Origin: Lachnospiraceae bacterium UBA1718
GTDB taxonomy: Bacteria; Bacillota; Clostridia; Lachnospirales; Lachnospiraceae
DNA length: 6,650 bases
Assembly (NCBI GenBank): GCA_002317245.1
Contig: DCIU01000152.1
Location: 1 to 6,650, forward strand
Reading direction: 5' to 3'
Below the pieces are notes generated by a model. The model saw only the letters and a list, made by a program, of their open reading frames with translations. It did not search any database and had not been told where the DNA came from. Below are positions 1 through 6,649 of this stretch, piece after piece. Position 1 is the first letter of the stretch. Each line of letters begins with the position of its first letter. Both the position numbers and the translations under genes were made by a program.

Positions 1-1230
1 GGTGATGCAGTAATCGGTGCTGTAAGAAAGACCAAGAATGTATTCAAGCAGATGGTGATTCCAGGCATGTTCTTCGAGGATATGGGAATTACATACTTGG
101 GACCAGTCGATGGTCATGATATTAAGGCCTTATCCAAGGTCCTTAATGAAGCTAAGAGGGTTAATAAGGCGGTACTTGTACATGTAATCACTGAGAAGGG
201 ACATGGATATGCCCCAGCAGTTAAGCACCCAGCAAGATTCCATGGTACTGAGCCATTTGATATCGCCACTGGAATTCCAAGTAAGAGGAGAGATAAGGCT
301 AATTACACAGACGTATTCTCTACATGTATGGTTAAGCTTGGAACCAAGAATAAGAAGGTAGTAGCTATTACAGCGGCTATGCCAGACGGAACCGGACTTA
401 AGAGATTCCATAATATATATCCAGACAGATTCTTCGATGTGGGAATTGCTGAGCAGCATGCGGTTACCTTCGCAGCAGGACTGGCTTCTGGAGGCCTGAC
501 ACCTATTGTTGCCATATATTCATCCTTCCTGCAGAGAGCCTATGATCAGATTATTCACGATGTATGTATGCAGAATCTGCCAGTGGTATTTGCCGTAGAC
601 AGGGCGGGACTTGTTGGAAGTGACGGAGAGACCCATCAGGGTATCTTCGATATCAGCTTCTTATCAGGAATTCCTAATATGACTGTATGCGCTCCTAAGA
701 ATAAGTGGGAGCTCTCAGATATGCTCAAGTTCGCAGTTAAACTGGGCACACCAATTGCTATCAGATATCCAAGAGGAACAGCCTATGATGGCCTTCAGGA
801 GAAGAGAGCCAGTATAGAGCTTGGAAAAAGTGAGGTCATTTACGAAGAGTCAGATATAGCACTTTTTGCCATCGGCAGCATGGTTAAGACTGCTGAAGAA
901 GTAAGGGATGCTCTTAAGGAAAAGGGCTACGCTGTTACACTTGTTAATGCAAGATTCGCTAAGCCTATTGATGAAGCTATGATTGAGAGATTATCTTCTA
1001 ATCATTCTGTTATCGTACCAATGGAAGAGAATGTAGCCTGTGGTGGTCTTGGCGAGAAGGTTATGGAAGTTGTATCTGCTAAGAAGCTTGATGTGGAAGT
1101 GTTACCTGTAAATATTCCAGATGAATTCGTGGAGCAGGGTAATGTTGACCTTCTTAAGGCACAGATTGGTATTGATACTGATTCGATAGTTAATAAGATT
1201 GTTGATTGGATGGCAGCTAATGAAGGATAG
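1..1230 (+). CDS. dxs: 1-deoxy-D-xylulose-5-phosphate synthase, C-terminal part (5' end outside window)
   Basis: This enzyme condenses pyruvate and glyceraldehyde 3-phosphate, using thiamine diphosphate and Mg2+, to make 1-deoxy-D-xylulose 5-phosphate. That is the first step of the MEP isoprenoid pathway and also feeds thiamine and pyridoxal synthesis; it is cytosolic. The frame is open from base 1, so the ATG at 52 is internal. There are 409 codons against about 620 for the family, so roughly 215-220 N-terminal residues, including the main diphosphate-binding region, lie upstream. Visible motifs, in window codons: KGHGY at 66-70; GIAEQHAV with the catalytic Glu at 151; YSSFLQRAYDQ from Tyr173 with Arg179; and DRAGLVGSDGETHQG at 200-214, with His212 matching E. 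coli His431. These residues keep a constant offset of 219 from E. coli numbering, so no indel is seen across the transketolase-like core. The C-terminal domain is complete and ends at the TAG at 1228. It heads the visible operon and overlaps tlyA. Confidence 0.97.
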   Translation, partial: GDAVIGAVRKTKNVFKQMVIPGMFFEDMGITYLGPVDGHDIKALSKVLNEAKRVNKAVLVHVITEKGHGYAPAVKHPARFHGTEPFDIATGIPSKRRDKANYTDVFSTCMVKLGTKNKKVVAITAAMPDGTGLKRFHNIYPDRFFDVGIAEQHAVTFAAGLASGGLTPIVAIYSSFLQRAYDQIIHDVCMQNLPVVFAVDRAGLVGSDGETHQGIFDISFLSGIPNMTVCAPKNKWELSDMLKFAVKLGTPIAIRYPRGTAYDGLQEKRASIELGKSEVIYEESDIALFAIGSMVKTAEEVRDALKEKGYAVTLVNARFAKPIDEAMIERLSSNHSVIVPMEENVACGGLGEKVMEVVSAKKLDVEVLPVNIPDEFVEQGNVDLLKAQIGIDTDSIVNKIVDWMAANEG

Positions 1231-2113
1231 ATTAGATGTACTCCTTGTGAATAAGGGACTGGCGACCTCCAGAGAGAAGGCTAAGGCCATTATTATGGCG
1301 GGCCTGGTATTCGTAGATGGCCAGCGTGAGGATAAGGCCGGAAGCACCTTCGATGGTGATGCGGTAAATATTGAAGTCAGAGGCTCAACACTTAAGTACG
1401 TAAGCCGTGGCGGACTCAAGCTGGAGAAGGCACTTAATTCCTTCGACTTTGACTTAAAGGGCAAGGTATGTATGGATATTGGCTCTTCTACGGGAGGCTT
1501 CACCGACTGCATGCTTCAGAATGGAGCATCCAAGGTATATGCTGTAGATGTAGGGCATGGACAGCTGGACTGGAAGCTTCGTAATGATGAGAGAGTCGTA
1601 TGCATGGAGAAGACTAACTTCAGATATCTCACAAGAGCAGATATCGAGGATGATATAGAGTTCGCTTCCTGCGATGTGTCCTTCATATCACTAACTAAGA
1701 TATTACTGCCTGCCAGAGCTCTGCTAACAGAGGATGGCATGATGGTATGTCTTATCAAGCCACAGTTCGAGGCGGGACGTGATAAGGTAGGCAAGAAGGG
1801 CGTAGTAAGAGACCCTAAGGTACACGAGGAAGTAATCGAGAAGGTGTGTGTATTCGCACTTATGAACGGCTTCAATATCTTAGACCTTGAGCATTCACCT
1901 ATTAAGGGGCCTGAGGGCAATATAGAATATCTCATTCATCTGTCTAAGAATAACGATATGAATGACCAGATGTCAGGAGTAACTGAGCGTGAAGCTGAGG
2001 ATGCTCTGAAGGATAGACTTGCAGAAGAGAAGCATCCATTGGATGAAGCATTAAATAGTAAGATTAAGGGACTGGTAGAGGCAGCTCATCAGACCCTTGA
2101 CAAGGAAGCATAG
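1220..2113 (+). CDS. tlyA: TlyA-family rRNA 2'-O-methyltransferase (S4 domain plus FtsJ-like fold)
   Basis: TlyA proteins (YqxC in Bacillus) transfer a methyl group from SAM to the ribose 2'-OH of rRNA cytidines; mycobacterial TlyA acts on 16S C1409 and 23S C1920. The older name 'hemolysin A' is often misleading. The protein has 297 residues. An S4 RNA-binding domain covers about 1-60, followed by KYVSRGGLKLEKAL at 59-72, the SAM-binding motif DIGSSTGGF at 86-94, CDVSFISL at 151-158, KPQFE at 180-184 and GPEGNIEYL at 230-238. Lys67, Asp152, Lys180 and Glu236 fit the K-D-K-E catalytic tetrad recalled for M. tuberculosis TlyA, at a constant offset of two. After about residue 243 there is a charged tail of some 54 residues. 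I chose the ATG at 1220 because the family starts with M-K-x-R-L-D; the in-frame TTG at 1199 would add seven atypical residues. Only a weak GGATGG (1208-1213) precedes it, and it overlaps dxs by 11 bases, which suggests translational coupling. Which rRNA sites it modifies cannot be read from the sequence. Confidence 0.95.
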   Translation: MKDRLDVLLVNKGLATSREKAKAIIMAGLVFVDGQREDKAGSTFDGDAVNIEVRGSTLKYVSRGGLKLEKALNSFDFDLKGKVCMDIGSSTGGFTDCMLQNGASKVYAVDVGHGQLDWKLRNDERVVCMEKTNFRYLTRADIEDDIEFASCDVSFISLTKILLPARALLTEDGMMVCLIKPQFEAGRDKVGKKGVVRDPKVHEEVIEKVCVFALMNGFNILDLEHSPIKGPEGNIEYLIHLSKNNDMNDQMSGVTEREAEDALKDRLAEEKHPLDEALNSKIKGLVEAAHQTLDKEA

Positions 2114-2130
2114 AGTAGGACATACAGGTA

Positions 2131-2134
2131 GGAG
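2131..2134 (+). promoter_or_regulatory. Ribosome binding site deciding the nadK start
   Basis: A GGAG core, within AGGTAGGAG at 2126-2134, lies four bases before the ATG at 2139 and seven bases before an in-frame GTG at 2142. It supports a start here rather than at the upstream TTG at 2097, which lies inside tlyA. The spacing is slightly short for the ATG and comfortable for the GTG, so the choice between them (280 or 279 residues) stays open. Confidence 0.6.
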
Positions 2135-2138
2135 CAGA

Positions 2139-2981
2139 ATGGTGAAGACATTCCTTATTGTCACCAATATGGTGAAGGATCCTGGACTTAACTTAACAGA
2201 AGAGATTGATAATTACATAGTAAGCAAGGGTGGTAAGGTGCTTCGTGCTGTGAGAAACGGTGACGGAGAAGATGATCACCTGGAGGGATGTAAGGATGCT
2301 GACTGCGTAATTGTAATCGGTGGAGACGGTTCCATTCTTCAGGCGGCAAGAGAGATTGCCGGTTCTGGTAAGCCAATCTTAGGCGTCAATGCAGGAACCC
2401 TTGGATTCTTAGCTGAGACAGACCCTAAGGACGTAAGAACTGCCATTGACCGCGTAATGAGTGGAGACTATGAGATTCGTAACCGAATGATGCTCAACGC
2501 TTCTATCAATAGTAATGGTGGTGTGGTTCAGATGTCACCTGCCCTTAATGATATTGTTATCTCGAGATATGGAACTATTCAGATAATCAACCTGTCGGTA
2601 TATGTTAATGGAGAGTTCCTCTTCACATATAGTGGTGATGGTATTATTATTGCCACTCCAACAGGTTCAACAGGATATAACCTGTCAGCTGGTGGCCCTA
2701 TTGTGCAGCCAGAGGCCAATCTAATACTGCTTACACCAATATGTGCACATACCCTTAATACAAGAAGTATTGTACTTAGTGATTCTGATAAGATAGAAGT
2801 TGAGATAGGCATGGGACGTAATGGCGGCAGTGTCACTCTTGAAGCCAGTGCGGATGGAAGTGAGACCTGTGTGATGCATTCTGGAGACAGGATAACCATC
2901 ACCCGCTCCCAGAATACTTCAGCTATAATTAAGCTTAGTAACGCAAGTTTTTTACAGACTCTTAACAAGAAGCTTAAGTAG
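2139..2981 (+). CDS. nadK: NAD kinase (ATP/polyphosphate-dependent NAD+ kinase)
   Basis: This cytosolic enzyme phosphorylates NAD+ at the 2'-OH of the adenosine ribose to give NADP+, and so supplies the cell's NADP(H). The 280-residue product is of usual bacterial length. The N-terminal alpha/beta domain starts with the strand MVKTFLIVTN and carries the diagnostic GGDGS motif at 61-65 (Asp63 is the proposed catalytic base) and GVNAGTLGFL at 82-91. The C-terminal beta domain has ALNDIVI at 135-141 and the conserved GDGIIIATPTGSTGY at 167-181, followed by SAGGPIV. The end, FLQTLNKKL, is typical of the family. I chose the ATG at 2139 from the GGAG upstream and the family start; a start at the TTG at 2097 would add 14 basic residues encoded within tlyA. 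It lies 25 bases after tlyA and 7 before argR with no terminator, so it is expected to be cotranscribed. Its insertion between tlyA and argR is the clostridial version of this operon. Confidence 0.96.
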   Translation: MVKTFLIVTNMVKDPGLNLTEEIDNYIVSKGGKVLRAVRNGDGEDDHLEGCKDADCVIVIGGDGSILQAAREIAGSGKPILGVNAGTLGFLAETDPKDVRTAIDRVMSGDYEIRNRMMLNASINSNGGVVQMSPALNDIVISRYGTIQIINLSVYVNGEFLFTYSGDGIIIATPTGSTGYNLSAGGPIVQPEANLILLTPICAHTLNTRSIVLSDSDKIEVEIGMGRNGGSVTLEASADGSETCVMHSGDRITITRSQNTSAIIKLSNASFLQTLNKKLK

Positions 2982-2988
2982 GTAGATT

Positions 2989-3441
2989 ATGACTAAGAGA
3001 GAGAGACAGAACAGAATAATAGAGCTTATCAGTGAGCGTGAGATTGATACACAGGATGAACTGACTTCTATTCTTGCCTCAGAGGGCATTAAGGCAACCC
3101 AGGCGACTGTGTCGAGAGATATTAATGAGCTTAAGATAAGTAAGATACCAACAGGAGATGGCAGGCAGAAGTATGCCGCAGTGACGGGGGGTCACGATGC
3201 TCATCTGGCTGGCAAATATATAAGAGTGCTTAGAGATGGATTCTTATCCATGGATAATGCGCAGAATATTCTGGTGGTGCGCACTGTATCAGGAATGGCA
3301 ATGGCAGTGGCAGCAGCACTTGATGCAATGAATCTAAGAGAGGTCGTAGGCTCAATAGCAGGCGATGACACAATTATGATGGCCATTCGTACTGAAGCAG
3401 AGACCAAGATTGTTATGGACAAGATTAGAGAGATTCTGTAA
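2989..3441 (+). CDS. argR: Arginine repressor ArgR/AhrC
   Basis: ArgR is a hexameric transcription factor that senses L-arginine, represses arginine biosynthesis genes and, in some Firmicutes, activates catabolic ones. The product has 150 residues, the normal length. The N-terminal winged helix-turn-helix (about 1-68) contains the recognition-helix signature TVSRDINELKI at 40-50, with Ser42-Arg43-Asp44 contacting DNA in known homologues. A short Gly-rich linker at 67-75 leads to the C-terminal oligomerisation and arginine-binding domain, with REVVGSIAGDDTIM at 117-130; the GD-D pair there binds arginine in E. coli and Bacillus proteins. All key residues appear intact. The start follows nadK by seven bases, with a weak AGG (2980-2982) overlapping the nadK stop codon, so translation may depend on read-through from nadK. 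I could not find a convincing ARG box in the window, so autoregulation from within this region is not shown. Its targets presumably lie elsewhere. Confidence 0.96.
   Translation: MTKRERQNRIIELISEREIDTQDELTSILASEGIKATQATVSRDINELKISKIPTGDGRQKYAAVTGGHDAHLAGKYIRVLRDGFLSMDNAQNILVVRTVSGMAMAVAAALDAMNLREVVGSIAGDDTIMMAIRTEAETKIVMDKIREIL
3181..3195 (+). repeat. Small inverted repeat around a run of six G within argR
   Basis: GTGAC (3181-3185) and GTCAC (3191-3195) are perfect inverse complements flanking GGGGG. Together with the first base of the right arm this makes a run of six G. It encodes the Gly-rich linker of ArgR between the DNA-binding and arginine-binding domains. G-runs of this length are conspicuous here because most Gly codons in the window are GGA, GGT or GGC. 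A role is not shown; it could be chance in a linker of low constraint. Confidence 0.5.
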
Positions 3442-3479
3442 CCGATCTGTACAGGGATTAGCCTTAACGGGAGCACAGT

Positions 3480-3484
3480 GAGGT
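3480..3484 (+). promoter_or_regulatory. Ribosome binding site of recN
   Basis: GAGGT at 3480-3484, within GTGAGGT, sits five bases before the ATG at 3490 and is a good Shine-Dalgarno match. It lies at the end of the 48-base argR-recN gap (3442-3489), the longest non-coding stretch in the window. That gap also holds the 8-base palindrome CTGTACAG (3447-3454), but no hairpin followed by a T-run. Confidence 0.65.
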
Positions 3485-3489
3485 AGTAG

Positions 3490-5175
3490 ATGCTTGAAAG
3501 TATTACAGTAAGAAATCTTGCTCTCATCAAAGAGAGCGAAATAATGCTTAGACCAGGACTCAATATTCTGACAGGTGAGACTGGAGCGGGCAAGTCAATT
3601 ATTATAGGTTCCATCAGACTGGCGCTGGGTGAGAAGGCTGGTAGAGATATCATCAGACGCGGCGAGGAATATGCTCTTATTGAGCTTGTATTCACCAGTG
3701 GACGCGCTGAGGTTTGCCAGAAGATGCGTGCGCTTGATATACCAGAAGAGCCGGATGGAAGCATTACAATTCAGAGGAAGATCCTCGAGTCAAGAAGCAC
3801 CTGCAAGGTCAACGGTGAGACAGTGTCAAGTAAGGCACTTCGTGAGCTTGCATCTCTGCTTATTAATATCCACGGACAGAATGATACACAGACCCTGCTT
3901 GATGCAAGGAATTACCGGGACATCCTGGATGAATATGGTGATGAATCGCTGCTTACTCTGCGTGACGAGTGCGGTGTAAGCTTCAAGGAATACAAGGCTC
4001 TTGCTAAGGAACTTGAGGAAGCCAGAGATAATTCCTCCAATAAGGAAAAAGATATAGCACTGGCAAGATTCGAGGCTGAAGAGATTGAAGCATCCCGACT
4101 GGTTATTGGTGAGGACGAGGAGCTTGAAGATAAGTACAGACTCATGAAGAACAGTCAGAAGATTGTGGAATATATTGGTCATGCCTATGGTGCTGTGAAC
4201 GATGAAGATGGTGCTGGCGCCATGCTTGGCCTGGCAGTAAGAGAGCTTGGTAATGCCAATCAGTATGATGAGAGTCTTAGTGATATAGCAGATAAGGTTG
4301 CTACTGCAGAGGACATTATTAAGGATGCCTGCAGAAGCATGCAGGACTATATGGGCAGCATGGATTTCTCCGAAGCTGAATATAGAGAGATAGAGAACAG
4401 GCTGGATACAATTAACCATCTTAAGAATAAATATGGTGATTCTATAGAGAAGGTACTTGAGTATGGTGCCGGACGTGTCGAGTTCATTAATAGAATGGAG
4501 GACTACGACGCTTATCTGGCTAATCTCGAGGTTAAAGTGGGTGACGCCAGAAGAAAGTGCCTGAAGCTTGCTTCGGAACTTAGTGATCTAAGACGACAGG
4601 CGGGTAAGAATCTTGAAGCCAAGCTTATAGAGAACTTAGTCGACCTCAATTTTGCCAATGTAGATGTTAGTGTTGAGGTGGACAGTGACAGTGAATACCT
4701 GGGCGCAATGGGACAGGATAATGTAGACTTCTTAGTATCCTTCAATCTTGGAGAACCAGTGAAGAGCTTGAGTCAGGTTGCCAGTGGTGGTGAGTTAAGC
4801 AGATTCATGTTAGCCCTTAAGGCAATTACTGCTGACAGGGAAGAGATGGAGACTCTTGTATTCGACGAGATTGATGCTGGAATCAGCGGTAAGACAGCAT
4901 GGAATGTGTCTCAGAAGATGGCTGTTATTGGCAAGGAGCATCAGGTGATTGCCATTACACATCTGCCACAGATTGCGGCAATGGCAGACAGTCATTATCT
5001 GATTGAGAAGCGTGAAAGTGATGATTCAACCATCACGGATATTTACAGATTGGGGGATGCTGAAGCAGAGCTTGAGATTGCCAGAATGGTATCTGGTGGA
5101 GAGCTAACAGAAGCAGGAATATCTAACGCCAGACAATTGCTAGAAAATGCGAAAAGTTGTAAAATAGAAATGTAG
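3490..5175 (+). CDS. recN: DNA repair protein RecN (SMC-like ATPase)
   Basis: RecN is a cytosolic SMC-related ATPase recruited to DNA double-strand breaks, where it holds DNA ends or sister chromatids together for RecA-dependent repair. The 561-residue product is close to the usual 550-580. The N-terminal ATPase half starts MLESITVRNLALI and carries the Walker A motif GETGAGKS at 29-36. The family motif IHGQND is at 127-132, where GQHE or GQHD is more usual; the substitution looks conservative. Residues of about 150-390 are rich in Glu, Lys, Arg and Ala, as expected for the antiparallel coiled-coil arms. The C-terminal half has the ABC signature ASGGELSR at 431-438, Walker B TLVFDEIDAGISG at 455-467 and the switch-region THLPQIAAMAD with His491. 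All ATPase elements are therefore present. It lies 48 bases after argR and is probably the last gene of the dxs operon. The final codons (549-559) use unusual synonyms and overlap a candidate promoter for glgA. No LexA-type operator was recognised upstream. Confidence 0.96.
   Translation: MLESITVRNLALIKESEIMLRPGLNILTGETGAGKSIIIGSIRLALGEKAGRDIIRRGEEYALIELVFTSGRAEVCQKMRALDIPEEPDGSITIQRKILESRSTCKVNGETVSSKALRELASLLINIHGQNDTQTLLDARNYRDILDEYGDESLLTLRDECGVSFKEYKALAKELEEARDNSSNKEKDIALARFEAEEIEASRLVIGEDEELEDKYRLMKNSQKIVEYIGHAYGAVNDEDGAGAMLGLAVRELGNANQYDESLSDIADKVATAEDIIKDACRSMQDYMGSMDFSEAEYREIENRLDTINHLKNKYGDSIEKVLEYGAGRVEFINRMEDYDAYLANLEVKVGDARRKCLKLASELSDLRRQAGKNLEAKLIENLVDLNFANVDVSVEVDSDSEYLGAMGQDNVDFLVSFNLGEPVKSLSQVASGGELSRFMLALKAITADREEMETLVFDEIDAGISGKTAWNVSQKMAVIGKEHQVIAITHLPQIAAMADSHYLIEKRESDDSTITDIYRLGDAEAELEIARMVSGGELTEAGISNARQLLENAKSCKIEM
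5137..5165 (+). promoter_or_regulatory. Candidate sigma-A-type promoter for glgA inside the recN 3' end
   Basis: TTGCTA (5137-5142) matches four of six bases of the -35 consensus. TAAAAT (5160-5165) matches five of six of the -10, and the spacing is exactly 17 bases. Transcription would begin near 5172, giving a leader of about 28 bases ahead of the glgA ATG and containing its ribosome binding site. The element covers recN codons 550-559, whose codons (TTG, CTA, GCG, two AAA, ATA) are atypical for the window, as expected if DNA function constrains them. No transcript data support it, and AT-rich sequence can imitate a promoter. Confidence 0.45.
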
Positions 5176-5190
5176 TTATTGTTATTTAAC

Positions 5191-5196
5191 GGAGGG
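5191..5196 (+). promoter_or_regulatory. Strong ribosome binding site of glgA
   Basis: GGAGGG at 5191-5196 is the best Shine-Dalgarno match in the window and lies four bases before the ATG at 5201 (five if GGAGG is taken as the core). It fixes the glgA start, and suggests more efficient translation than for the upstream genes, whose sites are weaker. Confidence 0.8.
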
Positions 5197-5200
5197 TTAC

Positions 5201-6649
5201 ATGAAGAAGATTTTATTTGTTGCATCAGAGGGCGTACCTTTTATTAAGACAGGTGGTCTGGCTGACGTTGTTGGATCTCTTCCTAAGTGTTTAGATAAGG
5301 AATATTACGATGTTAGAGTAATACTTCCTAAGTATACTTGCATGAAGCCAGAGATGGCAGAGAAGCTTGTATACAAGCAGAACTTCTATATGGATTACCA
5401 TTGGAAGAATGCTTATGTTGGTATTTTTGAAGCAGTTGTTGATGGCATTACATATTACTTCATTGATAATGAAGGATATTTCAGCGGTCCTAAGCCATAC
5501 TGTGATGATCCATTATGGGAGATTGAGAAGTATGCATTCTTCTGTAAGGCTGCACTGTCATCACTTCCATTATTAGACTTCAAGCCTGACTTAATTCACT
5601 GTCATGACTGGCAGACAGGTCTTATTCCTGTATATCTTCATGAGAGATTCGGACAGGGCGAGTTCTACCAGGGAATTAAGACAGTTATGACAATTCATAA
5701 CCTTAAGTTCCAGGGTAAGTGGAGTATTAAGGATGTTCAGGAGATTACAGGTCTTTCTGAAGACTTCTTCACACCAGACAAGCTTGAGGCTTACAAGGAT
5801 GCTAACCTCTTAAAGGGTGGTCTTGTATATGCTGATGCTATTACAACAGTTAGTGATACTTATGCAGAAGAGATTAAGACAGCATTCTATGGTGAAGGTC
5901 TTGATGGTCTTATGAATGCCCGTGCTAATGACCTCAGAGGTATTGTTAACGGTATTGATTACGAAGACTTCAATCCAGAGACAGATGTGCACATCACTAA
6001 TCCATACAATGCAGCTAACTTCCGTAAGGAGAAGGTTAAGAATAAGCTTAAGCTCCAGGAGGAGTTAGGCCTTGATAAGGATGCTGGTACAATGATGATT
6101 GGTATCGTATCTCGTCTTACTGATCAGAAGGGCTTCGACCTTATCGCATATGTAATGGATGAGCTCTGTGCTAATGACAAGATTCAGCTCGTAGTACTTG
6201 GTACTGGCGAGGAGAGATATGAGAACATGTTCCGTCACTTCGACTGGAAGTATGGCAACAAGGTATCTGGTAATATCTACTATTCAGATCCATTATCTCA
6301 TAAGATCTACGCAGCTTGTGATGCATTCCTTATGCCATCACTCTTCGAGCCATGTGGTCTGTCACAGCTCATGAGCTTAAGATATGGTACTGTTCCAATC
6401 GTACGTGAGACAGGTGGACTTAAGGATACTGTAGAGCCATACAACGAATATGAGAGCACAGGTACAGGATTCTCATTCACTAACTACAATGCTCACGAGA
6501 TGCTTCGTACAATTAGATATGCTGAGCACATCTACTATGACAAGAAGCGTGAGTGGAACAAGATTATCGATCGTGCTATGGCTGCTGATTTCAGCTGGTA
6601 TGCTTCAGCCGCTAAGTACCAGGAGATGTACGACTGGTTGATTGGGTAA
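5201..6649 (+). CDS. glgA: Glycogen synthase, ADP-glucose type (GT5 family)
   Basis: This cytosolic glycosyltransferase adds glucose from ADP-glucose to the non-reducing ends of alpha-1,4-glucan, elongating glycogen. The product has 482 residues; E. coli GlgA has 477. The N-terminal Rossmann domain starts MKKILFVASEG and has the ADP-glucose-binding KTGGL at 16-20, the HCHDW motif at 133-137, TIHNLKFQG at 164-172 and NGIDYEDFNP at 250-259. The C-terminal GT-B domain has SRLTDQKG at 304-311 and MPSLFEPCGL at 378-387, whose Glu383 matches the conserved E-x7-E region of retaining transferases, then GTVPIVRETGGLKDTV. The set is complete, so activity is expected. It follows recN by 25 bases with no terminator between. 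Every Lys codon is AAG, and GGT, GCT, GTT and CTT are favoured, a bias typical of well-expressed genes. No glgC, glgD, glgB or glgP is visible, though they could lie downstream. The start is fixed by a strong ribosome binding site. Confidence 0.97.
   Translation: MKKILFVASEGVPFIKTGGLADVVGSLPKCLDKEYYDVRVILPKYTCMKPEMAEKLVYKQNFYMDYHWKNAYVGIFEAVVDGITYYFIDNEGYFSGPKPYCDDPLWEIEKYAFFCKAALSSLPLLDFKPDLIHCHDWQTGLIPVYLHERFGQGEFYQGIKTVMTIHNLKFQGKWSIKDVQEITGLSEDFFTPDKLEAYKDANLLKGGLVYADAITTVSDTYAEEIKTAFYGEGLDGLMNARANDLRGIVNGIDYEDFNPETDVHITNPYNAANFRKEKVKNKLKLQEELGLDKDAGTMMIGIVSRLTDQKGFDLIAYVMDELCANDKIQLVVLGTGEERYENMFRHFDWKYGNKVSGNIYYSDPLSHKIYAACDAFLMPSLFEPCGLSQLMSLRYGTVPIVRETGGLKDTVEPYNEYESTGTGFSFTNYNAHEMLRTIRYAEHIYYDKKREWNKIIDRAMAADFSWYASAAKYQEMYDWLIG

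Noticed and set aside
1199..1219. TTG at 1199 as the tlyA start
   Set aside because: It would add seven residues not seen in the family, whose start matches the ATG at 1220.
2097..2138. TTG at 2097 as the nadK start
   Set aside because: It lies inside tlyA and adds 14 basic residues upstream of the usual first strand, and the good GGAG site sits downstream of it.
2924..2929. Perfect TATAAT inside nadK, 60 bases before argR, as a possible internal promoter
   Set aside because: The bases at the proper -35 distance (about 2900-2907) are C-rich with no resemblance to TTGACA, and there is no TG extension. The hexamer is explained by Ala-Ile-Ile codons.
3447..3454. Palindrome CTGTACAG in the argR-recN gap as a LexA or ArgR operator
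   Set aside because: It fits neither the Gram-positive LexA box (CGAAC-N4-GTTCG) nor an 18-base ARG box, and one 8-base palindrome is easily chance.
3826..4419. Long antisense open frame (197 codons) opposite recN, with a second (187 codons) at 3201-3764
   Set aside because: Both lie opposite well-supported genes, have no recognisable domain, and are compositionally what reversed coding sequence gives.
5176..5200. Terminator between recN and glgA
   Set aside because: The 25-base gap has no inverted repeat followed by a T-run. It holds AT-rich bases and the ribosome binding site only.
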